Source of the DNA: Betaproteobacteria bacterium
Lineage (GTDB): Bacteria; Pseudomonadota; Gammaproteobacteria; Burkholderiales; Burkholderiaceae_C
Length of the DNA: 24,104 nucleotides
NCBI GenBank assembly: GCA_016704535.1
Contig: JADIZZ010000026.1
Location: 1 to 24,104 of the forward strand
Reading direction: 5' to 3'
Part shown: positions 1 through 8,850 of the stretch, piece after piece
How the letters are laid out: every line of letters begins with the position of its first letter
Position numbering within the stretch: the stretch's first letter is position 1
Made by a program: the position numbers and the translations under genes
Notes under the pieces: generated by a model
The model's input: the letters and a program-made list of their open reading frames with translations, nothing else
Database searches by the model: none
What the model was told of the DNA's origin: nothing

Positions 1-1137
1 AACGACATCATTCGCGACGAGGTGCCGGCCGAAACGCCGGGCGCAAAGACGGCGAAGTCCGACCTGCCGATCCCCAGCGAGATCAAGGGGCAGCCTCGAC
101 CAGTACGTCATCGGCCAAGAAGTGGCCGCGCACGCTCTCGGTGGCCGTCTACAACCACTCAAGCGGTTGAAGCACATGGGCGCAATGCGTCAAGGACGAA
201 GTCGAACTGACCAAGAGCAACATCCTGCTCATCGGCCCCACGGGTTCTGGCAAGACCTTGCTTGCGCAAACGCTGGCCCGATTGCTGAATGTGCCGTTCG
301 TGATCGCCGACGCCACCACGCTCACGGAAGCCGGCTATGTGGGTGAGGACGTCGAAAACATCGTGCAAAAGCTGCTGCAGAACTGCAACTTCGACGTCGA
401 ACGTGCGCAGCGCGGCATCGTCTACATCGAGCGAGATCGACAAGATCAGCCGCAAGGCCGACAACCCCAGCATCACGCGCGACGTCTCGGGTGAAGGCGT
501 GCAGCAGGCGCTGCTGAAGCTGGTGGAAGGCACGATGGCCAGTGTTCCGCCGCAGGGCGGGCGCAAGCACCCGAACCAGGACTTCCTGCAGATCGACACG
601 ACGAACATCCTGTTCATCTGCGGCGGTGCCTTCGACGGGTTGGAAAAGGTCATCCAGAACCGCACCGAGAAGTCGGGCATCGGCTTTGCTGCCAGCGTGC
701 ACAGCAAGACCGAGAAGCGCGCGGCAGACATCTTCCGCGACGCTGAACCCGAAGACCTGATCAAGTTCGGGCTGATTCCCGAGTTGGTGGGTCGCCTGCC
801 CGTGGTGGCCACGCTGGGTGAGCTGACCATCGAGGCGATGGTGCAGATCCTCACCGAGCCCAAGAACGCACTGGTCAAGCAGTATCAGAAGCTGTTCGCG
901 ATGGATGGCGTCGAGCTTGAAATCCGACCCTCCGCGCTGACCGCCATTGCCAAGAAGGCGCTGGCGCGCAAGACAGGCGCCCGCGGCCTGCGTTCCATCC
1001 TGGAACATGCGCTGATCGACACCATGTTCGACCTGCCCACGCTCGACGGCGTGGCCAAGGTGGTGATCGACGACCACATCGTCGAAGAAGGCGCCAAGCC
1101 GCTGCTCGTCTACCGCGAGCAAAAGGCCAGCGCCTGA
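1..1137 (+). CDS. clpX: ATP-dependent Clp protease ATP-binding subunit ClpX (5'-truncated, frameshifted)
   Basis: ClpX is the AAA+ unfoldase that recognises substrates and feeds them to the ClpP peptidase in the cytoplasm. The window opens inside the gene, after the N-terminal zinc-binding domain; the first codons read NDIIRDEVPAE, the usual linker. The fragments then give SLDQYVIGQEV, a Walker A GPTGSGKT at about 229-252, the pore-loop region EAGYVGEDVEN, DVSGEGVQQALLKLVEGT, and a full C-terminal AAA+ small domain ending at the TGA of 1135-1137. The frame breaks near 87-92 (a GGGG run), 127-131, 155, 185-195 and 427; the last falls inside the Walker B segment (IVYI/DEIDK). From 427 to the stop the frame is intact. 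All breaks look like one-base indels in an otherwise perfectly conserved sequence, so I infer sequencing error, not a dead gene. lon follows 89 bases downstream, the normal order in Proteobacteria. Identity is certain; the reading frame is not. Confidence 0.93.
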
Positions 1138-1173
1138 GGGTGCACACCGCCGGCGCGCCCGGCCGCCGCACCC
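1138..1173 (+). other. nested GC-rich inverted repeat after clpX
   Basis: Directly after the clpX stop, GGGTGC (1138-1143) can pair with GCACCC (1168-1173), and inside it GCCGG pairs with CCGGC. No T-run follows, so it is not a standard intrinsic terminator. It could slow or partly end clpX transcription ahead of the lon promoter, or be chance in GC-rich DNA. Confidence 0.3.
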
Positions 1174-1175
1174 GC

Positions 1176-1203
1176 CTTGCATTCCCGCTCTCGGGCCCCA
1201 AGT
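1176..1203 (+). promoter_or_regulatory. sigma32 (heat-shock) type promoter for lon
   Basis: CTTGCA at 1176-1181 and CCCCAAGT at 1196-1203 are separated by 14 bases. This resembles the RpoH consensus (CTTGAA, 13-15 bases, CCCCATNT). It would start transcription around 1208-1210, giving a short leader that still contains the lon ribosome binding site (AGAGAGG, 1215-1221). lon is a classic RpoH target, which supports the call; the match is by eye. Confidence 0.5.
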
Positions 1204-1226
1204 GGGCTTGAGAAAGAGAGGTCTCT

Positions 1227-3644
<2,418 letters not shown>

Positions 3645-3662
3645 TCGGCTGCCGCTGGGGCC

Positions 3663-3692
3663 TTGCAAGGGCAGTTCGAGCTGTCATAGAAT
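3663..3692 (+). promoter_or_regulatory. sigma70 promoter for the tRNA cluster
   Basis: TTGCAA (3663-3668), an 18-base spacer and TAGAAT (3687-3692) form a good -35/-10 pair. A GC-rich discriminator GCGGGGC follows the -10. Such discriminators are typical of stable-RNA promoters under stringent control. It starts just after the lon stop, about 75 bases before tRNA-Gly. Confidence 0.6.
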
Positions 3693-3767
3693 GCGGGGCT
3701 TGCCACAGTCGAAACCACGATTGATCAAGACAGTGGCGAGGTTTCAAGTAAGGCGTAAGAAGAACAC

Positions 3768-3843
3768 GCGGGATTAGCTCAGTTGGTAGAGCGATACCTT
3801 GCCAAGGTATAGGTCGAGAGTTCGAGCCTCTTATCCCGCTCCA
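3768..3843 (+). tRNA. tRNA-Gly (anticodon GCC)
   Basis: The 76-base gene has a 7-bp acceptor stem (GCGGGAT with ATCCCGC), the D-arm sequence TAGCTCAGTTGGTAGAGC, anticodon GCC at 3801-3803 (position 34-36), a GTTCGAG T-loop and an encoded 3' CCA. It reads GGC and GGU codons. It is the first of three tRNA genes behind one promoter. Confidence 0.97.
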
Positions 3844-3856
3844 AATTTCAAAGACA

Positions 3857-3882
3857 GGGAAGCTTCGGCTTCCCTTCTTTTT
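3857..3882 (+). terminator. terminator-like hairpin between tRNA-Gly and tRNA-Cys
   Basis: GGGAAGC (3857-3863), a TTCG tetraloop and GCTTCCC (3868-3874) form a perfect 7-bp hairpin. It is followed by TTCTTTTT. The UUCG-type loop and the T-run are the hallmarks of an intrinsic terminator. Since two more tRNA genes follow within 60-190 bases with no obvious promoter of their own, it may be a partial terminator or an RNA-processing site. Confidence 0.75.
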
Positions 3883-3937
3883 GCCTGAAAATGGTGCCTG
3901 CGCAGCGGGCAAAATGGCAGCCTGCTCAGCAGGCAGT

Positions 3938-4011
3938 GGCGCGATAGCAAAGCGGTTATGCAACGGATTGCAAATCCGTCTAGTCCGGTTCGACTCCGGA
4001 TCGCGCCTCCA
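3938..4011 (+). tRNA. tRNA-Cys (anticodon GCA)
   Basis: The 74-base gene has a 7-bp acceptor stem (GGCGCGA with TCGCGCC), anticodon GCA at 3970-3972 in the loop ATTGCAAAT, a GGTTCGACTCC T-arm and an encoded CCA (4009-4011). It is the second gene of the Gly-Cys-Leu cluster. Confidence 0.97.
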
Positions 4012-4018
4012 AAGCTCG

Positions 4019-4053
4019 ATGCACGAGGGCTCCGCGCGGGAGCCCTCGTGCAT
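4019..4053 (+). repeat. perfect 15-bp inverted repeat between tRNA-Cys and tRNA-Leu
   Basis: ATGCACGAGGGCTCC (4019-4033) and GGAGCCCTCGTGCAT (4039-4053) are exact reverse complements around a 5-base GCGCG loop. No T-run follows on either strand. The stem is far stronger than needed for a tRNA spacer. It may be an RNase processing site in the tRNA precursor, a Rho-independent stop without a U-tract, or a solo palindromic repeat. Confidence 0.7.
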
Positions 4054-4065
4054 TCAGGAGCGCCG

Positions 4066-4150
4066 GCCCGGATGGCGAAATCGGTAGACGCAGCGGACTT
4101 AAAATCCGCGGCCGCAAGGCATACGGGTTCGAGTCCCGTTCTGGGCACCA
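4066..4150 (+). tRNA. tRNA-Leu (anticodon UAA)
   Basis: The 85-base class II tRNA has acceptor stem GCCCGGA pairing with TCTGGGC (one G-U pair), anticodon TAA at 4100-4102 in a CTTAAAA loop closed by GCGGA/TCCGC, a variable arm, a GGTTCGAGTCC T-arm and an encoded CCA (4148-4150). It reads UUA and UUG codons. It ends the tRNA cluster. Confidence 0.96.
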
Positions 4151-4176
4151 CCGTCCCCCCCTTGCCTGAGGAAGAA

Positions 4177-4196
4177 AATAGAACGACCGTACTATT
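4177..4196 (+). promoter_or_regulatory. 20-bp imperfect palindrome upstream of etfBA (TetR-type operator candidate)
   Basis: AATAGAACGACCGTACTATT matches its own reverse complement at 16 of 20 positions, with half-sites AATAGwACG. Size and symmetry fit a TetR-family operator, the class that often controls fatty-acid degradation genes in Betaproteobacteria. It lies about 40 bases before the putative -10 of etfB. No regulator gene is adjacent. Confidence 0.45.
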
Positions 4197-4234
4197 CTTT
4201 CGATCCTGGCGCCGTTCAGGCGCAGCGCGCCGCC

Positions 4235-4240
4235 TAGAAT
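4235..4240 (+). promoter_or_regulatory. candidate -10 box of the etfBA promoter
   Basis: TAGAAT at 4235-4240 is a good -10. No convincing -35 lies 16-18 bases upstream; the region holds the small inverted repeat GCGCC/GGCGC (4209-4223). A weak -35 would fit a regulated promoter. The call rests mainly on the -10 and its position before the operator at 4248. Confidence 0.35.
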
Positions 4241-4247
4241 TGCTCGG

Positions 4248-4263
4248 TTAACGTTAACGTCAA
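4248..4263 (+). promoter_or_regulatory. 16-bp palindrome at the etfB transcription start (LiuR-like operator candidate)
   Basis: TTAACGTTAACGTCAA is a palindrome broken only at one pair; its core GTTAACGTTAAC (4247-4258) is perfect. From memory it resembles the motif of LiuR, the MerR-family regulator of branched-chain amino acid catabolism in Proteobacteria, which can also control etf genes. It sits where transcription from the -10 at 4235 would begin, a normal place for a repressor. The regulator assignment is inference. Confidence 0.5.
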
Positions 4264-4285
4264 TTCGAGCCCAGGAGCGTCTGTC

Positions 4286-5035
4286 ATGAAGGTACTGGTC
4301 GCGGTCAAACGCGTGGTCGACTACAACGTCAAGGTGCGCGTCAAGAGCGACGGCACGGGCGTGGACATCGCCAACGTCAAGATGAGCATGAACCCCTTCG
4401 ACGAGATCGCCGTCGAAGAGGCGGTGCGGCTGAAGGAGAAGGGCGTCGTCACCGAGATCGTGGCGGTCTCCTGCGGTGTCACGCAATGCCAGGAAACGCT
4501 GCGCACGGCGATGGCCATCGGCGCCGACCGTGCCATCCTGGTGGAGTGCGCCGACGAACTGCAGCCGCTGGCCGTGGCCAAGCTGCTGGCGGCCCTGGTG
4601 AAGAAGGAGCAGCCCGGTCTCGTGATCCTGGGCAAGCAGGCCATCGACGACGACTGCAACCAGACAGGGCAGATGCTGGCCGCGCTGGCGAACCTGCCGC
4701 AGGGCACCTACGCGTCCAAGGTCGTGATCGAAGGCGGCGTGGCGAACATCACGCGAGAGGTCGACGGTGGTACAGAACACCTCAAGCTCACGCTGCCGGC
4801 CGTGCTGACGACCGACCTGCGCCTGAACGAGCCGCGCTACGTCACGCTGCCCAACATCATGAAGGCCAAGAAGAAGCCTCTGGAGGTGTTCAAGCCCGCG
4901 GACCTGGGCGTGGATGTCTCTCCGCGCATCAAGACCCTGAACGTCAGTGAGCCTCCCAAGCGCGGCGCCGGCATCAAGGTGCCCGATGTCGCCACGCTCG
5001 TGGCCAAGCTCAAGAACGAAGCGAAGGTGATCTGA
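4286..5035 (+). CDS. etfB: Electron transfer flavoprotein beta subunit
   Basis: EtfB with EtfA forms the soluble FAD/AMP heterodimer that takes electrons from acyl-CoA dehydrogenases and passes them to ETF-ubiquinone oxidoreductase. The 249-residue product is standard length. The N-terminus MKVLVAVKRVVDYNVKVRVK and the segment NPFDEIAVEEAVRLKE are typical. The AMP-binding region includes VILGKQAIDDDCNQTGQMLA. The recognition-loop region VLTTDLRLNEPRYVTLPNIMKAKKK is intact. etfA starts two bases after the stop, so the two are co-transcribed and probably translationally coupled. Two palindromes upstream suggest control by carbon-source regulators. Confidence 0.97.
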   Translation: MKVLVAVKRVVDYNVKVRVKSDGTGVDIANVKMSMNPFDEIAVEEAVRLKEKGVVTEIVAVSCGVTQCQETLRTAMAIGADRAILVECADELQPLAVAKLLAALVKKEQPGLVILGKQAIDDDCNQTGQMLAALANLPQGTYASKVVIEGGVANITREVDGGTEHLKLTLPAVLTTDLRLNEPRYVTLPNIMKAKKKPLEVFKPADLGVDVSPRIKTLNVSEPPKRGAGIKVPDVATLVAKLKNEAKVI

Positions 5036-5037
5036 CC

Positions 5038-5970
5038 ATGGCAGCCCTCGTCATTGCCGAACACGACAACGCCAGCCTCAAAGGCGCGACCTTCAACACC
5101 GTTACCGCGGCCTTGGCTTGCGGCGGCGAAGTGCACGTGCTGGTGGCCGGCGCGAATGCAGGCGGCGCGGCGGCCGCAGCCACGCAGATTGCCGGTGTGG
5201 CCAGGGTGCTGCACGCCGACGCCCCCGGCCTGAACCACGGCCTGGCCGAGACCGTCGCGGCGCAGGTGCTGGCCGTGGCCAGTAACTACAGCCACATCCT
5301 GTTCCCGGCCACCGCCAGCGGCAAGAACATCGCCCCGCGCGTGGCCGCGCTGCTGGACGTGGCGCAGATCAGCGACGCCACGAAGATCCTGAGCGCCGAC
5401 ACCTTCGAACGCCCGATCTACGCAGGCAACGCGATGGCCACCGTGCAGAGCCTGGACGGCATCAAGGTGATCACCGTGCGTACCACCGGCTTCGACGCTG
5501 CACCGGCCTCGGGCGGCAGCGCCGCCGTGGAGACCCTCGCCGCCGTGGGCGACAGCGCCAGCTGCACCTTCCTGGGCAGCGAGATCGCCAAGAGCGACCG
5601 TCCCGAGCTCACCGCGGCCAAGATCATCGTCAGCGGCGGCCGCGCGTTGGGCAGCAACGAGAAGTTCAACGAACTGCTGACGCCCTTGGCCGACAAGCTG
5701 GGCGCGGCACTCGGCGCCAGCCGCGCCGCCGTGGACGCTGGCTACGCGCCCAACGACTGGCAGGTGGGCCAGACGGGCAAGATCGTCGCGCCGCAGCTCT
5801 ACATCGCGGTGGGCATCAGCGGCGCCATCCAGCACCTGGCGGGCATGAAGGATTCCAAGGTGATCGTGGCGATCAACAAGGACGCCGAGGCGCCCATCTT
5901 CAGCGTCGCCGACTACGGCCTCGAGGCCGATCTCTTCAGCGCCGTGCCCGAGCTGATCGAGAAGCTCTGA
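5038..5970 (+). CDS. etfA: Electron transfer flavoprotein alpha subunit
   Basis: This is the FAD-carrying partner of EtfB. The 310-residue protein has an N-terminal nucleotide-fold domain (MAALVIAEHDNASLKGATFNTVTAA) and a C-terminal FAD domain. The latter shows SGGRALGS, GASRAAVDAGY, QVGQTGKIVAPQLYIAVGISGAIQH and the signature ending in NKDAEAPIFSVADYGL. These residues bind the FAD in the bacterial/mitochondrial type I ETF. It begins two bases after etfB and ends just before a strong intrinsic terminator, so etfBA can be a two-gene unit with limited read-through into the acyl-CoA dehydrogenase gene. Confidence 0.97.
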   Translation: MAALVIAEHDNASLKGATFNTVTAALACGGEVHVLVAGANAGGAAAAATQIAGVARVLHADAPGLNHGLAETVAAQVLAVASNYSHILFPATASGKNIAPRVAALLDVAQISDATKILSADTFERPIYAGNAMATVQSLDGIKVITVRTTGFDAAPASGGSAAVETLAAVGDSASCTFLGSEIAKSDRPELTAAKIIVSGGRALGSNEKFNELLTPLADKLGAALGASRAAVDAGYAPNDWQVGQTGKIVAPQLYIAVGISGAIQHLAGMKDSKVIVAINKDAEAPIFSVADYGLEADLFSAVPELIEKL

Positions 5971-5984
5971 GTTGAACGCCATCC

Positions 5985-6016
5985 AGGGCGCCCGGAACGG
6001 CGCCCTTTTTTCTTTC
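5985..6016 (+). terminator. intrinsic terminator after etfA
   Basis: AGGGCGCC (5985-5992), a 6-base loop and GGCGCCCT (5999-6006) form a perfect 8-bp stem. It is followed by a run of Ts interrupted once (TTTTTTCTTT). It lies in the 57-base gap between etfA and the acyl-CoA dehydrogenase gene and should end most etfBA transcripts. Confidence 0.85.
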
Positions 6017-6027
6017 TGGAGTAGGAC

Positions 6028-7803
6028 ATGAGCTACCGCGCCCCGGTCAAGGACATGCTGTTCGTGATGAAGGAACTGGCCGGCATCGATGCCGTCGCCA
6101 CCCTGCCTGGCTATGAAGACGCCGGCTACGACACCGCGGCGGCGGTGCTTGAGGAATGCGCCAAGTTCAACGAAGGCGTGGTCGCGCCGCTGAACTGGGA
6201 AAGCGACAAGAACCCGTCCTACTTCAAGGATGGGCACGTCACCACCGCGCCCGGCTTCAAGCAGGCCTTCCGGCAGTTCGCCGAAGGCGGCTGGCAGGGC
6301 CTGCAGCACCCGGTGGACTTCGGCGGCCAGGGCCTGCCCAAGCTGATCCACGCCGCGTGCTGCGAGATGGTCAACAGCGCCAGCATCAGCTTCGCGCTGT
6401 GCCCGCTGCTGACCGACGGCGCCATCGAGGCCATGATCACCGCCGGCACGCCCGAGCAGCAGGCGCTCTTCATCCCGAAGATGATCGACGGCAGCTGGAC
6501 GGGCACGATGAACCTCACCGAGCCGCAGGCCGGTTCGGACCTCTCGGCGGTGCGCACACGCGCCGAACCGCAGCCCGACGGCACCTTCAAGCTCTTCGGT
6601 ACCAAGATCTACATCACCTACGGCGACCACGACCTGGCCGGGAACATCATCCACCTCGTGCTGGCGCGCGTCGTGGGGGCGCCCGAAGGCGTGAAGGGCA
6701 TCAGCCTCTTCATCTGCCCGAAGGTCTTGGGCGACGGCACGCGCAACGACGTGCACTGCGTCAGCATCGAACACAAGCTGGGCATCAAGGCCAGCCCGAC
6801 GGCGGTGCTGCAGTTCGGCGACCACGGCGGCGCGGTGGCGACGCTCGTGGGCCAGGAGAACCGTGGCCTGGAGTACATGTTCATCATGATGAACGCCGCG
6901 CGCTTTGGCGTCGGCGTGCAGGGCATCGCGTTGGCCGAGCGCGCCTACCAGAAGGCCGTGGGCTACGCGCGTGACCGGGTGCAGAGCCGCCCGGTCGACG
7001 GCAGCCTGCCGGCCGCCGCGCCCATCATCCACCACCCCGACGTGCGACGCATGCTGATGACGATGCGCGCCCACACCGAGGGCTGCCGCGCGATGGCGCT
7101 GGTGGGCGCCGCCGCCTTCGACGCCGCGCACGGCCACACCGATGCCGAGGTGCGCAAGCAGAACCAGGCCTTCTACGAATTCCTGGTGCCGCTGATCAAG
7201 GGCCTGTCGACCGAGATGGCGCTGGACGTCGCCAGCCTGGGCGTGCAGGTGCACGGCGGCATGGGCTACATCGAGGAGACCGGCGCGGCACAGTACCTGC
7301 GCGATGCCAAGATCCTGACCATCTACGAAGGCACGACGGCGATCCAGGCCAACGACCTGGTCGGTCGCAAGACGGCACGCGACGGCGGCGCCGTGGCGCG
7401 CGGCATCGCGGCGCAGATCGAGGCCACCGAAGAGGAACTGGCAGCCCGCGACAGCGTGGCCTGCAAGACGATGGCACGGCGCCTGGGCGCGGCACGCGTG
7501 GCCTTCCTCGACGCCGTGGCCTTCGTCGCCGGTGGCACGAAAGCGCAGCCCAATGCCGTCTTCGCCGGCAGCGTGCCCTACCTGATGCTCGCCGGCACCA
7601 CGGTTGCCGGCTGGCAGATGGCGCGGGCGCTGATGATCGCGGAAGACGCGGTGGCCGCCGGCACCGACGTGCCCTTCATGCAGGCCAAGATCGCCACCGC
7701 ACGCTTCTACGGCGACCACATCCTCAACAAGGCCGCCGGCCTGCGCGACAGCATCGTCGAAGGTGCCGACGCCGTCACGGCGCTCGCACTGGAGTCCTTC
7801 TGA
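6028..7803 (+). CDS. acyl-CoA dehydrogenase, long form with extra C-terminal domain (DmdC-like)
   Basis: This flavoenzyme should oxidise an acyl-CoA thioester at the alpha-beta carbons and hand the electrons to ETF, whose genes lie directly upstream. At 591 residues it is longer than the ~380-residue classical enzymes. The architecture fits the family annotated as acyl-CoA dehydrogenase with a C-terminal domain, including 3-methylmercaptopropionyl-CoA dehydrogenase. Visible parts are the helical N-terminus, FAD-binding MNLTEPQAGSDLSAVRT and GTKIYITYGDHDL, the segment MNAARFGVGVQGIALAERAY, VHGGMGYIEETGAAQYLRDAKI, and the catalytic base Glu434 in IYEGTTAIQ. The start ATG follows CTGGAGTAGG. The stop overlaps the next start (TGATG). 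The true substrate cannot be told from sequence; medium/long acyl-CoAs are as likely as sulfur compounds. Confidence 0.93.
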   Translation: MSYRAPVKDMLFVMKELAGIDAVATLPGYEDAGYDTAAAVLEECAKFNEGVVAPLNWESDKNPSYFKDGHVTTAPGFKQAFRQFAEGGWQGLQHPVDFGGQGLPKLIHAACCEMVNSASISFALCPLLTDGAIEAMITAGTPEQQALFIPKMIDGSWTGTMNLTEPQAGSDLSAVRTRAEPQPDGTFKLFGTKIYITYGDHDLAGNIIHLVLARVVGAPEGVKGISLFICPKVLGDGTRNDVHCVSIEHKLGIKASPTAVLQFGDHGGAVATLVGQENRGLEYMFIMMNAARFGVGVQGIALAERAYQKAVGYARDRVQSRPVDGSLPAAAPIIHHPDVRRMLMTMRAHTEGCRAMALVGAAAFDAAHGHTDAEVRKQNQAFYEFLVPLIKGLSTEMALDVASLGVQVHGGMGYIEETGAAQYLRDAKILTIYEGTTAIQANDLVGRKTARDGGAVARGIAAQIEATEEELAARDSVACKTMARRLGAARVAFLDAVAFVAGGTKAQPNAVFAGSVPYLMLAGTTVAGWQMARALMIAEDAVAAGTDVPFMQAKIATARFYGDHILNKAAGLRDSIVEGADAVTALALESF

Positions 7804-8768
7804 TGACGCTGCCCCCGGTACTTCAGCGTGCACGGCTGCCCATCATCGGCGCGCCGCTTTTCATCATCAGCAACCCCAAGCTCGTCATCGCGCAGTGCAC
7901 GGCCGGCGTCATCGGTTCGATGCCTTCGCTGAACGCGCGCCCGGCCTCGCAGCTGGACGAATGGCTGGCCGAGATCACCGAGACCCTGGCTGCCTGGGAC
8001 CGCGACCATCCGGACCAGCCCGCCGCGCCCTTTGCCATCAACCAGATCGTGCACAAGAGCAACGACCGGCTCGAACACGACCTGCAGGTCTGCGCGAAGT
8101 ACAAGGTGCCCATCGTCATCACCAGCCTGGGTGCGCGTGTCGACGTCAACGAGGCCGTGCACGGCTGGGGCGGCGTGGTGCTGCACGACATCATCAACAA
8201 CGCCTTCGCGCACAAGGCCATCGAGAAGGGCGCCGACGGCCTGATCGCGGTGGCGGCCGGTGCTGGCGGCCATGCCGGCGTGAAGAGCCCGTTTGCGCTG
8301 GTGCAGGAAATCCGCGAGTGGTTCGATGGCCCGCTGGCACTCAGCGGCGCCATCGGCAGCGGTGCCGGCGTGCTGGCCGCGCTGGCCGCGGGGGCCGACT
8401 TCGCCTACATCGGCTCGGCCTTCATCGCCACAGAAGAGGCGCGTGCTTCGGACGCCTACAAGCAGTGCATCGTGGACAGCAACAGCGACGACATCGTCTA
8501 CAGCAACCTGTTCACCGGCGTGCACGGCAACTACCTCAAGCCCAGCATCGTCGCCGCCGGCATGGACCCGGACCACTTGCCCGAGAGCGATCCCAGCAAG
8601 ATGAACTTCGGCGGCGCAGAAGCCGCCAAGAGCAAGGCCTGGAAGGACATCTGGGGTTGCGGCCAGGGCATCGGCGCCGTGAAGGCGGTGGTGCCCGCGG
8701 CTCAGCTCGTGGCGCGCCTGACCGACGAGATGCAGGCGGCCCGGCGCCGGCTGGGCCCGACCGGCTGA
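7803..8768 (+). CDS. nitronate monooxygenase / 2-nitropropane dioxygenase family FMN oxidoreductase
   Basis: The 321-residue protein is a TIM-barrel FMN enzyme of the NMO/NPD family. Members oxidise nitronates, though some act as quinone reductases or enoyl reductases. Evidence: N-terminal LPIIGAPLFIISNPKLVIAQCTAGVIGSMPSLNARP, the barrel strand PIVITSLGARVDV, the phosphate-binding AAGAGGHAGVKSPFALVQEIR with the conserved His157 of the GGH motif, GAIGSGAGVLAALAAGADFAYIGSAF (second phosphate loop) and IGAVKAVVPAAQLV near the end. Its ATG lies inside the stop of the acyl-CoA dehydrogenase gene, so translation is coupled and a role alongside acyl-CoA oxidation is likely. The specific reaction is unknown; automated 'nitronate monooxygenase' labels for this subgroup are family-level only. 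Confidence 0.88.
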   Translation: MTLPPVLQRARLPIIGAPLFIISNPKLVIAQCTAGVIGSMPSLNARPASQLDEWLAEITETLAAWDRDHPDQPAAPFAINQIVHKSNDRLEHDLQVCAKYKVPIVITSLGARVDVNEAVHGWGGVVLHDIINNAFAHKAIEKGADGLIAVAAGAGGHAGVKSPFALVQEIREWFDGPLALSGAIGSGAGVLAALAAGADFAYIGSAFIATEEARASDAYKQCIVDSNSDDIVYSNLFTGVHGNYLKPSIVAAGMDPDHLPESDPSKMNFGGAEAAKSKAWKDIWGCGQGIGAVKAVVPAAQLVARLTDEMQAARRRLGPTG

Positions 8769-8850
8769 GACAGCATCGGCGCGCGCTGCGGCATGCAGTC
8801 CTAGCCTCAGTGAGCGCGAAGACTGCTGCAAGCTCGGGAAGCGACGCGGG

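Noticed and set aside
4837..7833. 998-codon open frame on the minus strand
   Set aside because: It lies opposite etfB/etfA/acyl-CoA dehydrogenase, all with clear motifs. Strong third-position GC makes antisense stops rare. Its translation is His/Val/Arg/Gly-rich with no domain.
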